A DNA stretch of 64,000 nt from Vampirovibrio sp. (GTDB taxonomy: Bacteria; Cyanobacteriota; Vampirovibrionia; Vampirovibrionales; JAJTHC01): positions 930,001 through 994,000 of the forward strand of contig JACEUU010000003.1 of assembly GCA_024998755.1 (NCBI GenBank), given 5' to 3'. The notes below the pieces were generated by a model. The model had not been told where the DNA came from. It was given only the letters and a program-made list of their open reading frames with translations, and did not search any database. Each line of letters begins with the position of its first letter. Positions within the stretch are counted from its first letter, which is position 1. Shown one piece after another: positions 50,916-59,012 of this stretch. The position numbers and the translations under genes were made by a program.

Positions 50916-52073
50916 GAAGTTACGGAAAAAGGGCAAGGTAAAATAGAAGGGACATTATTCCACCTCTCATAGGATACCCCACCCCCATGACTACCTTTGC
51001 CGACATCCAAATTCAACAAGCCACACCGACTCACAAATTCCTAGAGGAAATGAACCAAACCCTACCATGGCAACTATTTGAAACCATCCTCAAAACACAC
51101 ATCCACCACAAACCCAACGGCAGACCACCCTACAAACGCCTACTACTGCTCAAAATGAACCTCCTCAAAATATGGTTCAATCTCTCCTATGAACAAACAG
51201 AATTTCAATGCCACGACAGACTCTCCTTCCGAAAGTTTCTCGGCTTCTCCTTAGAATCCCCCATCCCTGAAGCCACGACACTCGAAAACTTCCAACACGA
51301 ACTGCAAAACACCCCAGCCCAAGAAGCCCTTTTCTTAGCCTTAGACACCTTCTTCCAAGAGAACAACCTCATTCTTAAAGAAGGCAACTTGGTAGATGCC
51401 ACCTTTATTAAAGCCAATAGCAAACAGAGAAAAAAGCCTGAAGACCAGAGCGACCCTGATGCCACTTATGGCTACAAAGGCTTTGGTTACAGTGCCACGG
51501 TTAATGTGGATGCTAAAAGCAAGTTGATTCGCAAGGTGGTTGTTACTGGTGCCAATGTGCATGACAGTCAGAGTTTACTGCCTGTACTGGTGGGCGATGA
51601 GCAGACTGTTGGTGCGGATAGTGGGTATGTGGGTAAGGAGAAGGATTTGAAGGCGTTGGGGATACAGCCGAGGATTATTAAGCGTCGTGTTCGGGGTAAG
51701 CAGCATGAACCAACGCCTGAGTTGACGGCTTCGCAGAAGCGGTTTAATGGGTTGCTTTCTAAGATTAGGGCAAGAGTGGAGCATGTGTTTGCGGGTTGGA
51801 AGACGGTGTTTAAGAAGGTTCGTGTGTCTTGTCGTGGGTTAGTGCGTGTTTCTGCGGAGATTTTGGGCTTGGCATTTGGGTATAATTGTCGTCGGTATGG
51901 TTTTTTGGTGAGGAGGGGGGTAGGTTTTAGTGGATTCTTGTATGGTTTTTAGGTAATTATGATCCGAAAAGAGTGGAAACAAGGGGTATTGTTCTGTTTT
52001 TTGAGCATTTTTGGTTGAATTTTATTAAAAAACACTCACTACTCCCACCTGCACACCCTTATTCCGTAACTTC
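50916..52073 (+). mobile_element. IS5-family insertion sequence, copy 2 (1158 bp)
   Basis: Ends GAAGTTACGG and CCGTAACTTC. Flanks are the 4-bp direct duplication AAGA (50912-50915 and 52074-52077). It is the same length as copy 1 (1110-2267) and in the opposite orientation. It interrupts the third DUF3137-like gene. Confidence 0.93.
50987..51952 (+). CDS. IS5-family DDE transposase, copy 2
   Basis: This 321-aa protein is nearly identical to copy 1. The triad residues (VDATF Asp, GADSGY Asp, RVEHVF Glu) are intact. Differences from copy 1 (T for A at VDAT, D for Y at GDEQ, L/I for V in LSKI) do not touch the active site. It starts 71 bp inside the element. Confidence 0.94.
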   Translation: MTTFADIQIQQATPTHKFLEEMNQTLPWQLFETILKTHIHHKPNGRPPYKRLLLLKMNLLKIWFNLSYEQTEFQCHDRLSFRKFLGFSLESPIPEATTLENFQHELQNTPAQEALFLALDTFFQENNLILKEGNLVDATFIKANSKQRKKPEDQSDPDATYGYKGFGYSATVNVDAKSKLIRKVVVTGANVHDSQSLLPVLVGDEQTVGADSGYVGKEKDLKALGIQPRIIKRRVRGKQHEPTPELTASQKRFNGLLSKIRARVEHVFAGWKTVFKKVRVSCRGLVRVSAEILGLAFGYNCRRYGFLVRRGVGFSGFLYGF

Positions 52074-53031
52074 AAGAAAATATTTTGGGCATTTTTTTGG
52101 CGAATGCCGTTTATTGTTTTTTTAGCAATTACACCAGTTGGTTTACTAATTCTTTTAATATCGCAAAAAATACCGATGGTACAGCAATGGTTTTTAAGTG
52201 ATTTTGCAACGACTAATTTTTTGTGGATTGATTTAATAATAACGCTAGCTTGTTGCTTTATTTCACTTCAATTCAATAAATTATTTATGAAAGAGATCTG
52301 GCTTAAAACCAATCTAATGGAAATTGATTTTCTGGATGATTACCAAAACTTTATAATAAAACCCTTGCTGTTACATTTAAATCAAAATATAAATATTATA
52401 GCAAGGGGAGAGTTTTCACATAAAGCTTTTAGGCAATCCAACCTGTTCCCTACTTCTGATGATGACTTGTACTTTAGTTCTGAACGTATTTCAGATGAAC
52501 ATCAGAAAAAATTTATGGTGGGTTTTGTCAAATCAATGTACAGCATTTCAAATTTTATTAAACCCACTACAGTTTTTGACGGGCTTATGATTCAATTTAC
52601 CTGCTCTAAAGCTAAAAAGGAACAAATCTACTTATTTCCTGATAATTTTGAAAAAACGTTAGGGGTAACAGCAAAGCCCTTTCAAGAAATGCTAAACCAT
52701 AAAGGGGCGAAGCTGGTTACCATGGATAACCCTGATTTTGAAAAAGCGTTTCAAGTTTACACGACAGATTCTGTTCAAGCCCACTACTTGCTTTCAACTA
52801 AATGGCTGGAAAAACTGACGGATTTTCAAAAAGAACTAAACGTGCCGATTTCTCTCGCTTTGCATAGTGGGATGTGTTATGTGGCGTTGCATGGGTATGA
52901 ATCGCCCTTTACCCCTCAGCAGGATTTGCAGAAAGCCTTGACGGCTTCAGGCGTGTACACCCAGTATATTCGACTCAAAAAACTGTTCGACCAACTTGAA
53001 ATTCTTCAGCAGATAGGTAGCACGCTCAATG

Positions 53032-54066
53032 ATGACTAGCACTTTCGCCGAAATTAAAACCTTGTACGATGAAAAAATCGTGCCGTATGTTGGACGTGTC
53101 AATTCAGGAATAAAGAGTGTTGATTGGCTCTTCAAAGGCAGTATTGCAATAACTTTTATTCTGACTTTTACATTATATTTCAGCAACCAAGACAACCTAC
53201 ATTTTTCAGGAAGAGGAAAAGGTAGATTCTTTGCTTACCTTACAGCCTGTATAATGTCTCATCCTTGGGAATTTGTAGTTATTGTGGTTCTTTCAGTGAT
53301 TATTTTCAACATTAATTTCAGTTGGTTTTACCAACGCTACCTACCTTTTTTCCTTTGGGATATTTTTGTGGAAAGCACCTACCAAGAATTTGTTATTCCG
53401 CCACTGCTCAAAAAAATAAACCGACACCTCATTTTAACAGGTGAAGGGCAATTTCCCCGGAAAATCATTACAGATTCGGGTCTGTTTCCCACCATTGATT
53501 GGCATGAATACTTTAGTACTTTTACGCTACAACAAAACAGAGAAGGCAACCTTATTTTAGGACAAGTTTCAACCCGCAAAATTTTACCTGAAATTCATTT
53601 GAATGAAATAGCCCATCCTTCCACGTTTACGGGGCTGATGGCTCGGGTGGCATTTCCTGCTTCCCGTGGGTATGAACTTTATTTATTGGCAGATTTCAGC
53701 GAACGTGCCGCCGCAGGTATGCTAAAGCACAACCAAGCCAGTAGGGTGTTGATGGATAACCCCACCTTTGAAAATTACTTTCATGTGTACGAAACTGATT
53801 CTATTCGGGCACATTATTTGCTAAGTACCAAAGTGTTGGAACAACTCGCGGATTTTCGGCATAAAATAGGGTCTCCTGTTTCTATTGCATTGAAGAATGG
53901 TTATTGTTACTTGGCATTACACCATTACCCATCGCCTTTTGTGCCACAACAACGTTTAACTGAAGCGTTAACGCTTAAGGGTATTTACAGCCAGTATTTG
54001 CATTTGGAAAAGCTGTTTTCGGGGTTGGATTTTCTGAAAGAATTAGGTAAGCCGACCTCTTTTTAG
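53032..54066 (+). CDS. DUF3137-like membrane protein, tandem paralogue 4
   Basis: The last of the tandem set, 344 aa from ATG 53032 (ATGACTAGC, as in paralogue 3); the ATG three bases upstream is also possible. It keeps the plan (TSTFAEIKTLYDEKIVPYV, two membrane helices at about 30-52 and 70-95, C-terminal domain) but is clearly diverged from paralogues 1-3: the C-terminal block reads DNPTFENYFHVYETDSIRAHYLLS. It has escaped the homogenisation seen in the others. Its start overlaps the preceding stop by 8 bp. Confidence 0.85.
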   Translation: MTSTFAEIKTLYDEKIVPYVGRVNSGIKSVDWLFKGSIAITFILTFTLYFSNQDNLHFSGRGKGRFFAYLTACIMSHPWEFVVIVVLSVIIFNINFSWFYQRYLPFFLWDIFVESTYQEFVIPPLLKKINRHLILTGEGQFPRKIITDSGLFPTIDWHEYFSTFTLQQNREGNLILGQVSTRKILPEIHLNEIAHPSTFTGLMARVAFPASRGYELYLLADFSERAAAGMLKHNQASRVLMDNPTFENYFHVYETDSIRAHYLLSTKVLEQLADFRHKIGSPVSIALKNGYCYLALHHYPSPFVPQQRLTEALTLKGIYSQYLHLEKLFSGLDFLKELGKPTSF

Positions 54067-54178
54067 GGGATCTTCTGTTAAGAATCGTTGCGAAAACTTG
54101 CTTTAAACCAAAAGCTAAGTTAGAATTCCTACCTAGTATAAGACCCCTCTATTCTTTCTCAAACGAATGCTTTTTATT

Positions 54179-55660
54179 ATGATGGTAACCACTTCATTAA
54201 ATCATAAAACGCCTCTTCCCCTTCTGCCTGAAGTACTTTTACGAGGAGGGTTGCCTCGGCAAGCCATCTTGATGAATTTACCATGGGATGAATTACTAGA
54301 TGCCTTAGCCGTTGACCTTTCACCTTTTGAGCGGCTGTTAAATGCTGAGCTATTAACCTATGTGGGTAACCCTATTTTAAGGCAGGCTTCTGTGGGTGGG
54401 CTAGGCTTAAAAGTGCTAAAAGCCATGGCAAAAAAAGCATTGAAACTGGCTTCTGAACCCTTGATGTTAACGCAAGATTTATCTGACGTTGCAGCATCAG
54501 CGGTTTCACCTAGTTTGACTTTACAGCACTTGCAACGGTTTTACGCCAGCTTGGGCGATAGCCTTCATACCTTGACCTTCACAGGGCTAGAACAGTCTTC
54601 GTACTTTCAAACCGTCGAAGCGTTAATTTCATTAATTGAAACAGCTTATGCCTGCACCCCTGTTGAACACATTGTGATTGAAGTGGTTTCCTTACCAACA
54701 GACTTGCTATTAGTTGTTAGTTTCGCTATTTTGAAACGTTGCCCGAATTTACGCCTAACTTGGCGGCTACAACTGCAAGGCTTTGCTCCATATCACAACG
54801 ATTGGATTGCTGCCCATCGGGCGGGCTACACGGAAACCATCAATGCGTGGCAACAAAGTGTTACCAGTATTTTTGCTTTGCGTACCTTACGTGAAACCCA
54901 GAAACAATCGTTGGGGGCTGCTGTTCGGTTAGGTATTGAAGTGGAAACGGTTTGCACGCCAGAAAACGAGTCGTTTTTAAACCAGTGGTATGGCTTTGTT
55001 TTAGGGGTCCTTTGCCCAGATGACTGGAAGCTTTCGTTAGCCCCAACGCCCCAACCTTCAGAAAAAGCAGATAGATTGAACGGCTTATTGCCTTATGAAG
55101 CTACGTTTGTTACCTTAGCCCAACAATGGGAAGCAGACTGGCTTGAAACGGGAGCTTGGCAAGCACTTCAGCCTGAAGAACGTTATAAGCACGCCACTAG
55201 CTGGGAACAAGCTCATTGGGTACTGGCTGTTAGAACGTTGCGAAATAGGTTAGCTTCAAAAGCTAGTAGTGGTATTGCTTCCCAACAACCTACGGGGTGT
55301 GCTGCAGGCATTGCAGGAGGCTACCTTAATACCTTGGGGGTACTGGGTGGGTGTGAAGCTTTTGTTAGGGCAAGCAGTGAAGCTACTAGCACGGTGGGTG
55401 GCTATGGGGCTATTCAGCTGGCTCAGTTCAATGGGTTATCGGTTTGGCATAGTACCCAAGCGAATTTAATGCGTCAGTTGAGTGGCTGTGCTTCGCTTTG
55501 CGGAAATTGTAACAGTAGCACACAACAGTTATTGCCAACGCAGTGGCTTTCTGTAGCACATTGGTATGAAGTATGGGGTATTCAGCAAGGCTTAATGGGT
55601 AATACAAAAACTAAACCACAGTTAGATGCAACATTACCTGAATTTGTCGGGCATGCTTAG
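54179..55660 (+). CDS. Unknown 493-aa protein with C-terminal Cys cluster
   Basis: I do not recognise this protein with certainty. The start is the ATGATG at 54179, with a longer frame from 54167 possible. The first half is soluble and helical/strand mixed (PLLPEVLLRGGLPRQAI). A segment with LTFTGLEQSS and VEHIVIEVVSLPTD has a faint TIM-barrel feel. The C-terminal half contains GCASLCGNCNSS (about residues 440-451), a CxxxCxxC-like cluster with a fourth Cys nearby (GCAAGIAGG further up). The Cys placement at the C-terminus differs from the N-terminal triad of radical SAM enzymes, so I do not call it one. It may bind a metal or Fe-S centre. Confidence 0.5.
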   Translation: MMVTTSLNHKTPLPLLPEVLLRGGLPRQAILMNLPWDELLDALAVDLSPFERLLNAELLTYVGNPILRQASVGGLGLKVLKAMAKKALKLASEPLMLTQDLSDVAASAVSPSLTLQHLQRFYASLGDSLHTLTFTGLEQSSYFQTVEALISLIETAYACTPVEHIVIEVVSLPTDLLLVVSFAILKRCPNLRLTWRLQLQGFAPYHNDWIAAHRAGYTETINAWQQSVTSIFALRTLRETQKQSLGAAVRLGIEVETVCTPENESFLNQWYGFVLGVLCPDDWKLSLAPTPQPSEKADRLNGLLPYEATFVTLAQQWEADWLETGAWQALQPEERYKHATSWEQAHWVLAVRTLRNRLASKASSGIASQQPTGCAAGIAGGYLNTLGVLGGCEAFVRASSEATSTVGGYGAIQLAQFNGLSVWHSTQANLMRQLSGCASLCGNCNSSTQQLLPTQWLSVAHWYEVWGIQQGLMGNTKTKPQLDATLPEFVGHA

Positions 55661-55947
55661 CCTTTTATAGTTAAAAAATCGTGATTTTTGTGTTTGAACG
55701 AAATTTTCTATCAATTTCTAAGATTTTTGAACAATTTTTAAAAAAACTATTGACCAACTCCCCCGTTATGAATTACCCTAGAACATAAGTTAAATGCGTT
55801 TGCAAAACAAATGCACCATGCCGTTAAAGCAAAGTGAATAACTATTTTTTTTACTGAACTTCTTTCTGTTGGTTGCCGCATCGTATTTTTTTGTGATTTG
55901 TTCCTGTGTGTTAGTTAGTGTATTACTGGAGGTTGCTTAGTCAAACC

Positions 55948-56226
55948 ATGATGAATAAAGAAGAATTAGTACAAGAAGTTGCTAAAAAAACAAAAGTTTC
56001 TCAAAAACAGGTTGCTGAAGTGTTGAACACCTTGTTGGAAACCGTTGAAGGTGCTGTTGCTGGTGGTAACAAAGTAACGTTGGTTGGCTTTGGTACATTT
56101 GAACCTCGTCAACGTGCAGAACGTTCTGGCCGTAACCCTCAAAGCGGTAAAGAAATCACTATTCCTGCTAAAACTGTACCTGCATTTACGGCTGGTAAAA
56201 AGTTTAAAGATTTAGTAGCTGGTTAA
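55948..56226 (+). CDS. hup: HU-type DNA-binding protein
   Basis: HU shapes the nucleoid by bending DNA as a dimer. The 92-aa protein opens MMNKEELVQEVAKKTKVSQK and has the loop GFGTFEPRQRAERSGRNPQS (about residues 47-66) and the DNA-binding arm with the Pro near the tip, then KEITIPAKTVPAFTAGKKFKDLV. All family positions are present. ATGATG at 55948; GGAGG stands 15 bp before, which is far, so the first ATG or an upstream GTG (55918) may also be used. A strong terminator follows. Confidence 0.95.
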   Translation: MMNKEELVQEVAKKTKVSQKQVAEVLNTLLETVEGAVAGGNKVTLVGFGTFEPRQRAERSGRNPQSGKEITIPAKTVPAFTAGKKFKDLVAG

Positions 56227-56255
56227 GTTTTACTTAGCTATTGATTGTTTGAATC

Positions 56256-56295
56256 AAAAAAGCCCTCCTGACTGTTTGGTTAGGAGGGCTTTTTT
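56256..56295 (+). terminator. Terminator of the HU gene
   Basis: A perfect 14-bp stem (AAAAAAGCCCTCCT / AGGAGGGCTTTTTT) with a 12-nt loop and T-run, 30 bp after the stop. Confidence 0.92.
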
Positions 56296-56397
56296 ATGGG
56301 AACTAGCACAAAACTGATAAAAATGAACGTTTATGCTAGTACATAGGATTTTATTAAGGGTATTCATACACACAAACATAGTGGGGAAAAAACTAGA

Positions 56398-57237
56398 ATG
56401 GCAGCTGCGAGAGTAGATTTAAACGGTGCGTTAATTCGCCCTGTAGATGACCCTTATTATAACCAACAAGGCTGGGGTAGCCCACAAGCACAACCTTGGT
56501 GGACAGGGTACAACTTAGGTAATACAACGCCAATTTCTACATCTAACACGCCACAAATTTCAGGTGGTTCGCTTATTGGTAACGCCCTACAACAAGGGTG
56601 GAACCCCATGGTTTCACCGAGAAAAGGCGTAAGTGAAGCCACAGCAGAAGTTACTGCCCCCACAGACCCTGATCTCATGCAAAATCCATTTGAACCAAAA
56701 ACATCAAACCCCGCAGAAATCAAACCAGTACCAGCGGTTCAGTCGGTTGTTGCAGCCAAGCCACCTGTAACAATGGCTACAGCTGCACCCCCCCCCGCAC
56801 CACCCGTTGTTACCCAACCAACTACTGCTTCTGGCGTAGCCCAGCCCATGGTAATACCAACCCTAACTAGGGTACAACAACCCAACTTAGTACCAGGAAT
56901 GGTGCCCACCATACAACCAACAACCACAGGACCCACTGTTGGTATGCTCAATACAGGGCAACAGATGTTAGGGGGTATGCCCAACGGATTGAGTACTGTC
57001 GCAACTAACCCTGCAACAGCCCAAGTGTCAAAGGGCTTAGAAGCCATTATGGTTCAACTAGCTGATTTAAAAATGATGAACGAAAAGCAAGCTAAACAAT
57101 TAGACGAACAATCTAAAAAACTGGACGGTTTAACTGCTGAAAAAGAGAAGACCAAAACGGAAGACAAGAAACCCTCAAACAAAACTACACCCGTCAAAAA
57201 ATCTGAAAAGGTTAATAAAACAAAGAAGAAAAAATAG
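56398..57237 (+). CDS. Pro/Thr-rich low-complexity protein with Lys-rich tail
   Basis: This 279-aa protein has an N-terminal segment with QQGWGSPQAQPWWTGYNLGN (residues about 23-42), a long Pro/Thr/Ala/Val-rich stretch (about 90-195) and a helical Lys/Glu-rich coiled-coil tail (about 215-279, QLDEQSKKLDGLTAEKEK). No signal peptide. The WW..Y..G block has a counterpart in the next gene. It may be a scaffold or envelope-associated protein. I cannot name a function. Confidence 0.7.
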   Translation: MAAARVDLNGALIRPVDDPYYNQQGWGSPQAQPWWTGYNLGNTTPISTSNTPQISGGSLIGNALQQGWNPMVSPRKGVSEATAEVTAPTDPDLMQNPFEPKTSNPAEIKPVPAVQSVVAAKPPVTMATAAPPPAPPVVTQPTTASGVAQPMVIPTLTRVQQPNLVPGMVPTIQPTTTGPTVGMLNTGQQMLGGMPNGLSTVATNPATAQVSKGLEAIMVQLADLKMMNEKQAKQLDEQSKKLDGLTAEKEKTKTEDKKPSNKTTPVKKSEKVNKTKKKK

Positions 57238-57305
57238 GCTTTTCAATAAACAAATTCAATTAGTCGTGTGATTCGTGTTTTACAAATTAGGATAGTTTAC
57301 ATTGT

Positions 57306-58913
57306 ATGATGGCACCCATCGTTCAACCTATTAATAAGGCTCAGCCCAACGTACAAGACCCTGCCGTATTGGGGTTATTGCAACAGCAAGGCTTCGCAAA
57401 CCAATCAGCCGATTGGTGGGCTAGCTATTTTAATGGCGTACAACAACAAAATCTTCAACTGGGTAATATTTCCCAACCCGCTAGCCTGCCTTACCCTTAC
57501 GATAATCTTCAAACGGCGGCACTAGGGGCATTGGCTCAAAATGTGAAACAAAGTATGGGACAATGGATGCAAGGTGTTGGTAGCCAAGTAAAAACAGGGA
57601 TTCAGCAACTAAGCATGCCTGCGAACCCAGCCATCCAACTTTCACTAAACAATACCCAACCAGAAACTTTTGTACTACCCGCTGTAGAAGCTGTGCCCAC
57701 CACGCCACCGCTTTCAACTGCTCCGTTACCCACCGTGTTAGCCAACCCTGAAACGGATTATACACTGACGCCTCAACTGGCACTATCCACCAATCAGTCA
57801 TCAGAAACGGGAACACCCCCTCGGCAAGCGATGGATTTAGGTATGCCGCCCTCACTGCAACAATCAGCTTTTATGCCTCAAAACACCACTGTTCAACTAT
57901 CTTCTGGGTATATGAATATGGGCGTTTCATCGCCAGCTTCACCCTCTTCAACGGCTTCTTTATTGGCTAGTGCGTTTCCGCCACCTACGTTGAATAGTGG
58001 GCTAACCGCTGTTCAGACTATGGTTAACAACAATTCAACGTATTCAGCCATGCCCAATTATACGGCCAATAATTTGATTCAACCTGTAACAACCAGTAAT
58101 AACACCATTCAACAGCTGATGAATCAAAACTTGGCACTGTCTCAAGAAGGTTCGGCACTTTCACTGTATTTGCAACAAGTACAGCAGGTGCTTAATACCC
58201 AACGCCCTATGCAAGACCCTGTTTTTGCAGCCCCAGCAATGAACCAACCCAAGCCCACTATTGTGAGTGCTACACCCACACCCAGTGCCGTCTCATCAAA
58301 TACCGAAAAACCCTCTACAAAAAATACGTCTGTAGCAGCCATGCCAACCGAATCAACAACCAATACGCCACGGGCTGAAAAATATGAAGCACTCTTAAAA
58401 ACCCTTAAACCGGAATTAAGTGGTAAACAGCAAGCGTCGTTAACCAAGTTTGAGCAAATATTCGCAAAAAACAAGGGGAAATATGAAGCTGTAGCCAAAC
58501 GCTTAGGCGTGCCTGATAATTTAGTTGAAATGAGTGCCAAAGCCATTTGGGCTATTCATTGCAGAGAAGGTTCGGCAGATTTTACAACCTATTTGCATAA
58601 CGGTCAAAAGCTTGGTAAGCCTACAACGTTAGTGCCTGCAGGTATTTCATTTGATAATTGGGAAGACGCCGCCGTGGATGCTATTAAACGAGAACTTCCC
58701 AAAGTAGGCGGTAAAGTGCCCCAATCTTTACCAGATTGGTTATCGTTTTCGGAAGCTTACAATGGGTTGGGTTATGAGAATAAAGGCGTGCCTTCTCCGT
58801 ATGTGCTAGCAGGAACCACTGCTTATCAAAAGGGTAAATATGTGGCGGATGGCAAGTACGATGCCAACCATGTAGACCAACAATTAGGCGTAGCCGTTTT
58901 ATTAACCAGTTAA
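57306..58913 (+). CDS. Low-complexity protein with C-terminal lysozyme-like domain
   Basis: In this 535-aa protein, residues 1-350 are Pro/Gln/Asn/Ser-rich and disordered, starting with an N-terminal QQQGFANQSADWWASY similar to the preceding gene. The C-terminal 165 residues form a compact domain: AIWAIHCREGSADFTTYLHN (about 416-435), with the catalytic-type Glu in HCREGS, EAYNGLGYENKGVPSPYVLA (about 483-502), YQKGKYVADGKYDANHVDQQ. These match a phage/bacterial lysozyme-like peptidoglycan hydrolase family I recall. It has no signal peptide, so export is uncertain. The next gene, an LCP enzyme, also acts on the envelope. Confidence 0.72.
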   Translation: MMAPIVQPINKAQPNVQDPAVLGLLQQQGFANQSADWWASYFNGVQQQNLQLGNISQPASLPYPYDNLQTAALGALAQNVKQSMGQWMQGVGSQVKTGIQQLSMPANPAIQLSLNNTQPETFVLPAVEAVPTTPPLSTAPLPTVLANPETDYTLTPQLALSTNQSSETGTPPRQAMDLGMPPSLQQSAFMPQNTTVQLSSGYMNMGVSSPASPSSTASLLASAFPPPTLNSGLTAVQTMVNNNSTYSAMPNYTANNLIQPVTTSNNTIQQLMNQNLALSQEGSALSLYLQQVQQVLNTQRPMQDPVFAAPAMNQPKPTIVSATPTPSAVSSNTEKPSTKNTSVAAMPTESTTNTPRAEKYEALLKTLKPELSGKQQASLTKFEQIFAKNKGKYEAVAKRLGVPDNLVEMSAKAIWAIHCREGSADFTTYLHNGQKLGKPTTLVPAGISFDNWEDAAVDAIKRELPKVGGKVPQSLPDWLSFSEAYNGLGYENKGVPSPYVLAGTTAYQKGKYVADGKYDANHVDQQLGVAVLLTS

Positions 58914-59012
58914 CCCCTAGCCGATAGTTTTTCTTGCCTTGTTCCTGCTTTTTACCCATAATAAACGGTATATTATTATTTTTGCACCACCCACTACTGG
59001 AGAACCACCCCC

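Larger units (their letters stand above)
50840..53039 (+). pseudogene. DUF3137-like paralogue 3, split by IS copy 2
   Basis: The start is ATG 50840, overlapping the stop of paralogue 2. After 76 bp (MTSTYAEIEALYAEKIVPQI ... LKK) the IS5-type element interrupts it. Removing the element and one AAGA duplication joins AAG to AAA and restores a 345-codon frame into 52078-53039 (...IFWAFFWRMPFIVF). The downstream part, if read alone from ATG 52104, gives 311 aa and keeps both membrane helices and the C-terminal domain. The C-terminal domain is near-identical to paralogues 1 and 2 (DNPDFEKAFQVYTTDSVQ). The family's usual N-terminus is therefore lost here. Confidence 0.9.

Noticed and set aside
54179..55660. 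Radical SAM enzyme call
   Set aside because: The CxxxCxxC triad near the N-terminus is missing and the Cys cluster lies at the C-terminus.
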